The notes under the pieces: model-generated
What the model saw: only the letters and a program-made list of their open reading frames with translations
The model's database searches: none
What the model was told of the DNA's origin: nothing
Part shown: positions 57,471 to 64,000 of the stretch, one piece after another
Position numbering within the stretch: position 1 is the first letter of the stretch
Layout: each line of letters opens with the position of its first letter
Position numbers and translations under genes: made by a program
DNA from: Demequina subtropica
GTDB taxonomy: Bacteria > Actinomycetota > Actinomycetes > Actinomycetales > Demequinaceae
Length of the DNA: 64,000 bases
Assembly: GCF_000971235.1 (NCBI RefSeq)
Contig: NZ_BBMB01000001.1
Span: 1-64,000 of the forward strand
Reading direction: 5' to 3'

Positions 57471-58046
57471 TCACCCCTCGGGGAAGCGCGGCCCCTTGTC
57501 CTGCGCCGGGTTCCCGGCGACGATGCGCCCCGCCGGGACGTCGTGCATCACCACGGTGGCGGGGGAGACCAGGCAGGACCGCCCGAGCGTGACGCCGCCG
57601 GTGACGATGCACCGCGAGGTCACCCACGCGCCGGGCTCGATCACGAGAGGCCGCGTGATGAGCGCCATGTCGCGGCGGTGCGCGTGGCTGCCGGTGGTGA
57701 GGAGCGTCTCCTGCGACACCACCGCATCGTGCCCGATGGTCACCTGATCCTGGTTGTGGATCCACACGCCCTCGCCGATCCAGCAGTGGTCGCCGACCTC
57801 GAGCTTCCACGGCAGCTTGACGCGCGTGCGCTGACGGAAGATCACGCCGTCCCCGATCCGCGCGCCGAACGCGCGCAGCGCCGAGACCCTCAGGCGTGAC
57901 GAGGGCTGGAGCGCATTCGTCACCACGAGCCACTCGACGGCCATCCAGGCGGCGACCACCAGGGGGGAGCGCCCCCACGCGGCGCGCTCGCCCGGCGCCT
58001 CGCTCAACGGGATCACCGGCGGTCCGGTGCGCACGTCCTCGTCCAT
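57471..58046 (-). CDS. WcaF-like hexapeptide-repeat acetyltransferase
   Basis: 191 residues. An N-terminal helix (WMAVEWLVVTN) is followed by left-handed beta-helix repeats: GARIGDGVIFRQRTRV, GDHCWIGEGVWIHNQDQVTIGHDAVVSQ, GSHAHRRDM (catalytic His region) and VIEPGAWVTSRCIVTGGVTLGRSCLVSPATVV. Similar enzymes acetylate exopolysaccharide sugars. It is convergent with glpK. Confidence 0.85.
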   Translation of the reverse strand: MDEDVRTGPPVIPLSEAPGERAAWGRSPLVVAAWMAVEWLVVTNALQPSSRLRVSALRAFGARIGDGVIFRQRTRVKLPWKLEVGDHCWIGEGVWIHNQDQVTIGHDAVVSQETLLTTGSHAHRRDMALITRPLVIEPGAWVTSRCIVTGGVTLGRSCLVSPATVVMHDVPAGRIVAGNPAQDKGPRFPEG

Positions 58047-58248
58047 CCCTGAGCCCCCTCCGCTCCGCTTCCTCCGATCATGCCGCCACGGGCGGCGTCA
58101 CGGGAAGGGCGGTTTCCCCTGTCGCAAGCGGTCTTTGCCCCAACGATCAGGGCGTTGGCTACGTCTTTACCTGTGATTGGAATATTCGTAACCGCGTTCC
58201 GGTTGCGGGAAGCAGGCCGAGGGGCTGGACTGTGAAAAGGGGTGAACC

Positions 58249-58659
58249 GTGACTGTTCCGCACATTTCCGTCAGCACCTGGAGCGCGCGTCGCGGCCGGG
58301 AGCTGTTCTCGGACGTGCGGCTCAGCGGGCTCCTGGCGCGGCCCACGCGGGCTCGCACGGCCGTCGCCTCGGGGGCCGGCATCGCATGGGTGGACGTGGT
58401 GATCCAGGTGGTCGTCGGCGCGGCGATGCTGTACGCGATGTGGTGGGTGCTCGCGGTCGGCGTGTTCGGTCACGCGGTGCAGGGCGCGGCGAGCTGGTAC
58501 GTCGACACGATCATCCCCGCCTTCGACACGGGCACCCCCGCGGTCCTCACCGGCACGGACTTCACCGAGGGCTTCTTCGTCCCGGCCCCCGCGCCGCCGG
58601 CGATGCTCCAGTACGACGGCCCCGCCGCGGTCGAGTTCGAGCAGGCGATGGGCCTCTGA
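58249..58659 (+). CDS. Hypothetical protein with one membrane helix
   Basis: 136 residues with a GTG start behind AAGGGG at a good distance. A transmembrane helix occupies about residues 48-72 (VDVVIQVVVGAAMLYAMWWVL). The N-terminal part is basic and the C-terminal part acidic and Pro-rich. The preceding 200 bases are AT-richer than average and may contain a classical promoter. Family not recognised. Confidence 0.55.
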   Translation: MTVPHISVSTWSARRGRELFSDVRLSGLLARPTRARTAVASGAGIAWVDVVIQVVVGAAMLYAMWWVLAVGVFGHAVQGAASWYVDTIIPAFDTGTPAVLTGTDFTEGFFVPAPAPPAMLQYDGPAAVEFEQAMGL

Positions 58660-58714
58660 GCCGCCGCGCGACCGGTCGCGCTAGCGTGGGGAGCACCGGC
58701 GGGAGGGAGCCCCC

Positions 58715-59176
58715 ATGTTCAGCGGACTGACGCCCGAGTTGTGCGCGCAGGCCTGGGAGATCGTGAAGCCTGCGATCGAGCGCGCCGCCGAGCACGGAGC
58801 GATCCGCGGCGCCGTGGGCGACCTGGTGGTGATGGACCCGGCGCGGCCGGGCACGATGCTGTGGGCGGGGTCGATCGGCGACACCGAGGACAAGACCTAC
58901 GGCTACGCGGTCGCGAAGGCCAAGGTCGCGGAGCGCACGGGGCTCGACACGTCGCGCGTGCGCATGGAGGCCCCGCACCTCTACACGGCGGGCGACATCG
59001 TCTATCCCGGAGGGGTGGCGCGCCACGGGATGGTGGTCGCGTTCTCGGGGGTCGAGGGCGAGGCGGACGAGATGATCGCGGAGTGGTTCATCGCGGCGGT
59101 GCGGGGGCTCGCGCGGCTCGCCTTCGTGTCCCCGCATGGCCCGGACGCGACCGGCACGCGCTACCTGGGGGAGTGA
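58715..59176 (+). CDS. GlcG/HbpS-like small protein
   Basis: 153 residues. MDPARPGTMLWAGSIGDTEDKTYGYAVAKAKVAERTG followed by IVYPGGVARHGMVVAFSGVEGEADEMIAEWF has the layout of the GlcG/HbpS (DUF336-like) fold, where similar segments bind heme or small ligands. The match is at the level of pattern only. Its stop overlaps the next start (TGATG). Confidence 0.5.
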   Translation: MFSGLTPELCAQAWEIVKPAIERAAEHGAIRGAVGDLVVMDPARPGTMLWAGSIGDTEDKTYGYAVAKAKVAERTGLDTSRVRMEAPHLYTAGDIVYPGGVARHGMVVAFSGVEGEADEMIAEWFIAAVRGLARLAFVSPHGPDATGTRYLGE

Positions 59177-59685
59177 TGGACGCGCCCGACACCCCGGCGC
59201 TGCGGGCGCTCGCGGACACCGGCATCGACGTCGAGGTCACGGTCCACGGCCCGGTGCGCTCGCTCGAGGAGGCCGCCGAGGTCCGCGGCCTCGATCCCCG
59301 CCAGATCCTCAAGACGCTGGTGGTGCGTCGCGCGGAGGGCGAGTACCTCTTCGTGCTCGTGCCCGGCGATCGCGAGATCAGCTGGCCCAAGCTGCGCGCG
59401 CTGCTGGGCGTCAACCGCATCTCGATGCCCGACAAGGACGTCGCGCGCGAGGTGACCGGCTACGAGCGCGGCACCATCACGCCCTTCGGCGCCCGGCCGG
59501 ATCCTGCGACCGGCCGTGCCTGGCCCGTCATCGCCGACGCGCTCATCGTCTCGCGCGAGGGCCCCGTCTCGATCGGCGGGGGTGCGCACGGCGTCGCGGC
59601 GACCGTGGACACGCAGCAGCTCGTCGAGGTCCTCGACGCGCGAATCGCCGACGTGACCGAGCCCGTCGCTCCCCGTGGAGGCTGA
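59176..59685 (+). CDS. YbaK/ProX-type aminoacyl-tRNA deacylase
   Basis: 169 residues of the YbaK/EbsC editing-domain family. VHGPVRSLEEAAEVRGLDPRQILKTLVVRR and FVLVPGDREISWPKLRALLG lead to ISMPDKDVAREVTGYERGTITPFG and the GGGAHGVAATVD C-terminal motif with the conserved Lys, Gly and Pro-Phe-Gly. It likely hydrolyses mischarged tRNA. It is coupled to the previous gene. Confidence 0.88.
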   Translation: MDAPDTPALRALADTGIDVEVTVHGPVRSLEEAAEVRGLDPRQILKTLVVRRAEGEYLFVLVPGDREISWPKLRALLGVNRISMPDKDVAREVTGYERGTITPFGARPDPATGRAWPVIADALIVSREGPVSIGGGAHGVAATVDTQQLVEVLDARIADVTEPVAPRGG

Positions 59686-59705
59686 GCCCTTGTAGGGTGT
59701 CGCAC

Positions 59706-60476
59706 GTGTACGAGAGGCCTGCGCTGCCGGAGCTCGTCTTCACCGACGCGGACGGCGAACCGATCCCGTACGGATCCCGATGGGGTGACGACGGGCCGCC
59801 CGAGCGTACCTACTCGCGCACGCGCCACCCCGAGCGCTTCGCGCCGCTCGTGAAGGTCGCGGACGCCCTGATCGCGCACCTCGAGGCCACGTACGACGTG
59901 GACGTGCGTCGCACCGACGGCCTGCCCGAGGACGCCCCCGAGGCGCTGAGGCGCTTCGAGCACGGCGACCTGCGCATCGTGCGCGCTACCACCCTGCTGC
60001 CGCGGCACGATGCGTCCGCGCCGCTCGTGATCGCCGAGACCAGCTTCCCGAGCATCGTGGTCGCCATGGGCGCCGCGGGCCTCGAGCGTGCGCCCGACTG
60101 CGGCTGCGACGCGTGCGACGAGTCGCTGGAGGCGAGCGCCGACGAGCTCGAGCGCCTGGTCTTCTCGGTGGTCGAGGGTCATTACCAGGAGCGGTACACC
60201 TGGACCGACGGCATCGAGATCATCATCGGTGGCGCGGACGGCGCGAGCTACAACCGTCAGCCCCGGCACGCCGCTGACAAGGAACGGGTCGACGCCCTCA
60301 AGCAGAGCCAGCGTGAGCGTCACGGCGAGCGCTGGCTGCCCTGGCCTCCCCGCCGCGACGACGAGGACGCCCCCGCGTGGGACGGCCCGCCCCGGCGCAT
60401 GCGCACGCGCGCCGAGCACGAGGCCGCGATCGAGGAGGCGCTGAGCCGCATCAAGCGCCGCCTGCGCACCGCGTAG
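59706..60476 (+). CDS. DUF6226-like protein
   Basis: 256 residues from GTG 59706, seven bases after TAGGGT (59693-59698, leaderless). RPALPELVFTDADGEPIPYGSRWGDDGPPERTYSRTRHPERFAPL and ADALIAHLEATYDV are typical of this actinobacterial family. A CGCDACDE motif follows near residue 137. The C-terminal 40 residues are charged helix. Function unknown. Confidence 0.65.
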   Translation: MYERPALPELVFTDADGEPIPYGSRWGDDGPPERTYSRTRHPERFAPLVKVADALIAHLEATYDVDVRRTDGLPEDAPEALRRFEHGDLRIVRATTLLPRHDASAPLVIAETSFPSIVVAMGAAGLERAPDCGCDACDESLEASADELERLVFSVVEGHYQERYTWTDGIEIIIGGADGASYNRQPRHAADKERVDALKQSQRERHGERWLPWPPRRDDEDAPAWDGPPRRMRTRAEHEAAIEEALSRIKRRLRTA

Positions 60477-60503
60477 CGGCCGCAGGGCCGGAGCGGCCTA
60501 CGC
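60471..60503. terminator. Hairpin between convergent genes
   Basis: GCGTAGCGGCCGC (60471-60483) pairs with GCGGCCTACGC (60493-60503) except for a small bulge. It covers the end of the DUF6226-like gene and the last codons of the convergent hydrolase gene. Confidence 0.5.
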
Positions 60504-61091
60504 CATCTGGCGCGAGCGCTGGTGCTCGTCGAGGTCCGCGAGCCACGCGGTCGCACGCTCCTCGAACTGGTCAGCCGCATCGGCGTCGTAGTCGGGCAGC
60601 GACGCGTCCATGAACAGGTGCGCCTTGCCGGTGTAGCGGTAGATCCGCGCGTGGGGCGCGTGATAGAGCAGCGCGTCGATCTCGGCGGGCTCGACCCACT
60701 CGTCAGGGTCTGCCACGTGGATCTGGAGCGCGACCTCGTGGCGCCACACGCCTCCGAGGGCGGCGGGCGGGAGCGCGCCGCCGACCAGCAGGCACGCGCG
60801 GAACCGACGGCGGTCCTGCGCGAGCAGCTGCGCCTGCATGGCGCCCAGCGAGTAGCCGATCACCACATCGGCTCCGCGGTGGCGCCGGGCGGCGGAGTGC
60901 GCGGCCTCCTGAAGCGCATCGTGCCCGATGCGTTGGGCGTACGCGACGCCCTCGTCGATGTTGTCGAAGGTCGCGCCCGCGTAGCAGTCGGGGCAGTGGA
61001 CCGTGTGGCCGTTCGCGCGGAGGCGGTCGGCGAAGGACAGGAGCCCCTCGGTGAGCCCCTTCGCGTGGTGGAACAGCAGAATCTCGGCCAT
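60498..61091 (-). CDS. Dienelactone hydrolase-like alpha/beta hydrolase
   Basis: 197 residues. FHHAKGLTEGLLSFADRLRANGHTVHCPDCYAG is the typical DLH start. The nucleophile elbow is GYSLGAMQA, Ser where classical DLH has Cys, with Asp in HVADPDEWV and His in TGKAHLFMD completing the triad. Substrate unknown. GAGAGGA upstream of ATG 61091 supports the start. Confidence 0.85.
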   Translation of the reverse strand: MAEILLFHHAKGLTEGLLSFADRLRANGHTVHCPDCYAGATFDNIDEGVAYAQRIGHDALQEAAHSAARRHRGADVVIGYSLGAMQAQLLAQDRRRFRACLLVGGALPPAALGGVWRHEVALQIHVADPDEWVEPAEIDALLYHAPHARIYRYTGKAHLFMDASLPDYDADAADQFEERATAWLADLDEHQRSRQMA

Positions 61092-61211
61092 GACTCATCC
61101 TCTCGCTGAGAGCGTGTCCGCGCGACCCCAGCGCCGCGTCGGTCGCGCATCCTGGCCCTCAGGTGGTTGGCTGAGGGCGTCGGATGCCGGTCCGTTCCAG
61201 GGAGGTCGCGC

Positions 61212-62912
61212 GTGGGAATCGACGAGGTCCTGCTCATCGGCGTGGTCGCGGTCATCGCGATCGTGGCGGTCCACTCCATCGCGCCGCGCGTGGGCGTCGC
61301 GGCGCCGCTGCTGCTCGTGTCGCTCGGCGTGGCGGTGAGCTTCATCCCAGGCTTCCCCGAGATCGAGGTCGAGTCCGAGTTCATCCTGCTGGGGATCATC
61401 CCGCCCCTCCTGTACTCCGCGGCGGTGAACCTGCCCTCGACGGAGTTCAGACGCGACTTCCGCTCGATCTCGGGCCTGTCGGTGGTGCTCGTGCTGCTGA
61501 GCACGATCCTCATGGGCCTGTTCTTCATGGCGGTGATCCCCGGCATCGGCTTCGCGCTCGGCGCGGCGCTGGGCGCGGTGGTGAGCCCCACCGACGCGGT
61601 CGCGGTCCAGATCATCCGCAAGATGGGGGTCTCTCCACGCATCGTCACGGTCCTGGAGGCCGAGTCGATGTTCAACGACGCGACCGCCCTGGTGACGATG
61701 CGCACGGCCGTGGCGGCCGCCGGCGCCTCCATGGGGCTAGCCGAGGCGACGTGGGACTTCGCGTCCGCCGTGGTGATCGCCGTGCTCGTCGGCCTGGTGA
61801 CGGGCGAGCTCAACGTGCGGCTGCGCCGCTGGGTCCCCGGCGCCGCGAACAGCACCGCGATCAGCTTCGTGGCGCCGTTCGCGGCGGCCGTGCCCGCCGA
61901 GCTGCTGGGCGCGTCGGGCCTGGTCGCGGCGGTGGTCGCGGGCCTGGTGACGGGCTATCGCGCGCCGCTGTACCTGCGCCCGGCGGACCGGATCTCCGAA
62001 CGCGCGAACTGGCGCACGGCCGAGCTGCTGCTCGAGGGCGTGGTGTTCCTGCTGCTCGGGCTCGAGCTGCTCACGCTGGTCGACGACGTCGAGGAGACGC
62101 ACGGCTCGGTGTGGAAGGCCGTGGGCCTGGGCCTCGCGGCGCTCGCGCTGGTCCTGCTCATCCGCATCGCGTACGTCGCGCCGCTGGTGCTCGCCGCGGG
62201 CCGGCGTGCGCTACGCGTGCGGGCACGGCACGAGCGTGTCGAGGGGCTCGGACAGGAGGCCGAGTCCCACCCGGACCCCGCGCATCGTGAGGCCGTCGCG
62301 CGCCGCGTCGAGCAGCACTCGGCGTACGCCGACTACCTCGAGAACCGCCCGCTCGGCTGGCGCGAGGGCGGCGTGCTCGTGTGGGCGGGCATGCGCGGCG
62401 CCATCACGGTCGCCGCCGCGCAGTCCCTGCCCTCCGACACCCCGCTGCGCTCGACGCTCGTGCTCATCGCGTTCGTGGTCGCGGTCGGCTCGCTCATGTC
62501 CCAGGGCGCGACGCTGCCGTGGGTGACGCAGCGGCTGGGGATCGCGGGGGAGTCCGTGCACGACGAGCGCGAGCGGGCGGAGCTGCGCGACCTGCTGGCC
62601 GGGGTGGCGGACACGGTCCTCGCGGACGTGGCGGCGCGCGGCGCCGAGGTCGGCGACTACGAGCCGGCCGTGGTCGACGCGGTGCGCCGCGCGATGGCGC
62701 ATGCGCGTGCCGAGGACGAGGAGACCGTGCACCACGGCGAGCGCTTCTACGACCTGCGGCTCGCGATCATCGAAGCGCAGCGCGCGCGGCTGCTCGAGGC
62801 ACGCGCCGTCGGCACGTTCGGCTCGGAGGCGCTCGGCGACGCGTTGCGCATCCTCGACGCCGAGCAGATCTCGCTCCAGCTCCGCGCCGACCACCCCGAC
62901 GGCGACGACTGA
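61212..62912 (+). CDS. CPA1-family Na+/H+ antiporter
   Basis: 566 residues. About 12 transmembrane helices with the CPA1 motif GAVVSPTDAVAVQII and EAESMFNDATALV (ND motif), then a cytoplasmic C-terminal domain of about 170 residues rich in charged helix (HARAEDEETVHHGERFYDLRLAIIEAQRARLLEAR). It is similar to bacterial NhaP/YjcE types. GTG 61212 has GGGAGG about seven bases upstream and matches the family start, unlike the upstream ATG. Confidence 0.9.
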   Translation: MGIDEVLLIGVVAVIAIVAVHSIAPRVGVAAPLLLVSLGVAVSFIPGFPEIEVESEFILLGIIPPLLYSAAVNLPSTEFRRDFRSISGLSVVLVLLSTILMGLFFMAVIPGIGFALGAALGAVVSPTDAVAVQIIRKMGVSPRIVTVLEAESMFNDATALVTMRTAVAAAGASMGLAEATWDFASAVVIAVLVGLVTGELNVRLRRWVPGAANSTAISFVAPFAAAVPAELLGASGLVAAVVAGLVTGYRAPLYLRPADRISERANWRTAELLLEGVVFLLLGLELLTLVDDVEETHGSVWKAVGLGLAALALVLLIRIAYVAPLVLAAGRRALRVRARHERVEGLGQEAESHPDPAHREAVARRVEQHSAYADYLENRPLGWREGGVLVWAGMRGAITVAAAQSLPSDTPLRSTLVLIAFVVAVGSLMSQGATLPWVTQRLGIAGESVHDERERAELRDLLAGVADTVLADVAARGAEVGDYEPAVVDAVRRAMAHARAEDEETVHHGERFYDLRLAIIEAQRARLLEARAVGTFGSEALGDALRILDAEQISLQLRADHPDGDD

Positions 62913-62921
62913 CGCGGGGGC

Positions 62922-63677
62922 CTACAGCTCGACCGACGCGACCATGTCCGTGGTCGGCTGCTCCGAGCCGCCCATCGGCTCCTCGGTCACGACGAAGCCC
63001 GTCGCGCCCTCCATGTCCATCTCCATGAGCGTCATGAAGCTGCCGTCGGAGTCGGGCATGAACGTCGGGCCCGCGTGCTTGGAGCCGTCCGCCATCACCA
63101 CCCACAGCTGGTACTCCATGCCGTCGTCCGGCTCGGGGCAGTCCTCGCCCATGGCGACCACCGACGACATCTTGTCGCTCATCACCAGGTGCGCGGAGCC
63201 CAGCCCCAGGTCCATCGAGTGCGCGTCCGGCGCGCTCGTCACCATCATGACGTCGTGCTCGAGCGCGAGCTCGTCGGTCCGGTCGTCGCGCAGCGACGAT
63301 CCGACCAGGCCTCCCACCGCGAGCACCGCGGCGGCCGCGGCCGCGACGGCCATCCGGGGCCACCAGGCCCTCCGGGGGGACGATGCGGCGGTCGTGGTCG
63401 CAGCCGGTGCCCCCTCGGCGGGCACGGGTGCGTCGTCGGACGTGAGCGGCGCCGCCTGGGGCGTCCTCGCGATCTCGGTCATGACCCGCGCCTTGAGCGC
63501 GGCGGGCGGTGCGGCGTGCTCGGCGTCGCCCAGCACCGCGGCGGCCTCGCGGAGGCCGGAGAGCTCGATCCCGCAGTCCTCGCACGCGGCGAGGTGGGAC
63601 TCGAAGTCCTCGCGCTCGGCGGGCGTGACGGCGTCCACCGCGTAGGCGCCGACCAGGGAGTGCACGTTCTCGTTCAT
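62922..63677 (-). CDS. RskA-type anti-sigma factor
   Basis: 251 residues. The cytoplasmic zinc anti-sigma domain has SHLAACEDC (HxxxCxxC) near residue 28-36. One transmembrane helix follows (about 111-130, PRMAVAAAAAAVLAVGGLVG), and an extracytoplasmic RskA domain with DGMEYQLWVVMADGSKHAGPTF. It holds the ECF sigma factor at the membrane until released by proteolysis. The start overlaps the sigma stop by ATGA. Confidence 0.88.
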   Translation of the reverse strand: MNENVHSLVGAYAVDAVTPAEREDFESHLAACEDCGIELSGLREAAAVLGDAEHAAPPAALKARVMTEIARTPQAAPLTSDDAPVPAEGAPAATTTAASSPRRAWWPRMAVAAAAAAVLAVGGLVGSSLRDDRTDELALEHDVMMVTSAPDAHSMDLGLGSAHLVMSDKMSSVVAMGEDCPEPDDGMEYQLWVVMADGSKHAGPTFMPDSDGSFMTLMEMDMEGATGFVVTEEPMGGSEQPTTDMVASVEL

Positions 63678-64000
63678 CGCGTCCCCTCCCAGGCGTCCCG
63701 CAGCCGGATCATGGCATCCCTGATACGTGCCTTCGCCGTGCCGAGCGGGATGTCGAGCGACTCGGCGAGCTGACGGTTCGTGTAGCCCTTGTAGTACGTG
63801 AGCTCGAGCGCCTCGCGCTGGAGCGGGGTGAGGGTGGCGAGCCCGCGGCGCACCCGCGCCGCGCGCCACTGCGCGTCCATCGCGTCGACCACGTGCTCGG
63901 GGTGCTCGACGTCGGCGGAGTGGCGGGCCCCATGCGTGAGGAGGCGGTCCGCATGGGACTGCTCCGCCCGCACGCGGTCGACGGCGCGGCGGTGCGCGAT
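63674..64000 (-). CDS. ECF sigma factor, SigK-like (partial)
   Basis: The 5' end lies outside the window. The visible frame starts IAHRRAVDRVRAEQSHADRLL, the end of region 2, and continues through region 4: LATLTPLQREALELTYYKGYTNRQLAESLDIPLGTAKARIRDAMIRLRDAW, the helix-turn-helix that reads -35 elements. Overlap with the anti-sigma gene confirms the pair. Confidence 0.9.
   Translation of the reverse strand: MAHRRAVDRVRAEQSHADRLLTHGARHSADVEHPEHVVDAMDAQWRAARVRRGLATLTPLQREALELTYYKGYTNRQLAESLDIPLGTAKARIRDAMIRLRDAWEGTR

Overview
The window is very GC-rich DNA from an actinobacterium, most likely of the order Micrococcales (Cellulomonas/Demequina-like; this placement is an inference). Supporting signs are codon usage close to saturation for G/C at third positions, many apparently leaderless genes (a TANNNT -10 element ending 6-7 nt before the start codon), a chromosomal rifampin ADP-ribosyltransferase (arr), a SigK/RskA-type ECF sigma/anti-sigma pair, a chemoreceptor implying motility, and an actinobacterial group 3b [NiFe]-hydrogenase. 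I see no tRNA, rRNA, CRISPR array, transposase or phage structural gene.

Layout. 0-8 kb: the start of a secreted protein behind a DtxR-like iron box, arginine deiminase, a CotH-like fragment, a tiny Cys-rich protein behind a CsoR-like palindrome, an RraB/GNAT/membrane-protein operon, a DHA2 drug exporter, thymidine kinase and a DUF1684 protein. 8-15.3 kb: a LysR regulator whose frame runs without a stop into a lipoprotein solute-binding protein, then two permeases, a double ATPase and a C39-like peptidase, forming one peptide-uptake operon. 15.3-16.4 kb: three tandem paralogues of a small CxxC/CxxH protein, with a fourth copy at 6.2 kb. 16.5-24.9 kb: membrane protein, UvrD-like helicase, arr, serine beta-lactamase-like protein, an orphan VapB with a ten-codon VapC remnant, MscS channel and an intact FitAB-type toxin-antitoxin pair. 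25-29.7 kb: a Cys-type sulfatase with its radical-SAM maturase, an OGG-fold-like protein and an MDR oxidoreductase.

29.8-36.3 kb looks like a small defence island: a DUF262-DUF1524 (GmrSD/SspE-like) protein, a lone HsdR N-terminal nuclease domain and a tightly coupled GIY-YIG/DUF2075 helicase plus MazG pair, with a 0.7-kb gene-poor gap containing a G12 tract. 36.4-46.5 kb is the hydrogenase locus: hydB, then a three-gene cargo (one frameshifted), then hydG-hydD-hydA, maturation protease, hypC, EamA exporter, DUF6390 and a NikM/CbiM-like nickel component. hydB and hydG carry the same promoter, leader and first ~14 codons, which suggests that the ancestral operon was split and its promoter duplicated. 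The promoter has a DosR/DevR-like palindrome (GGGACCAAGGTCCC) centred 29.5 nt before the -10. The same arrangement precedes two of the small CxxC/CxxH paralogues, so hydrogenase and paralogues may form one hypoxia/redox regulon.

46.5-64 kb: a PD-(D/E)XK protein, a DUF3800-like protein, a chemoreceptor, sbcC-sbcD, a CoA-binding protein, small membrane proteins, glycerol kinase, a hexapeptide acetyltransferase, a YbaK-type deacylase, a DUF6226-like protein, a dienelactone-hydrolase-like protein, a CPA1 Na+/H+ antiporter and the anti-sigma/sigma pair cut by the window edge. A dispersed palindrome (core CTCGCACCTTTCCTGCACGA) occurs near 6.0, 40.1 and 47.7 kb.
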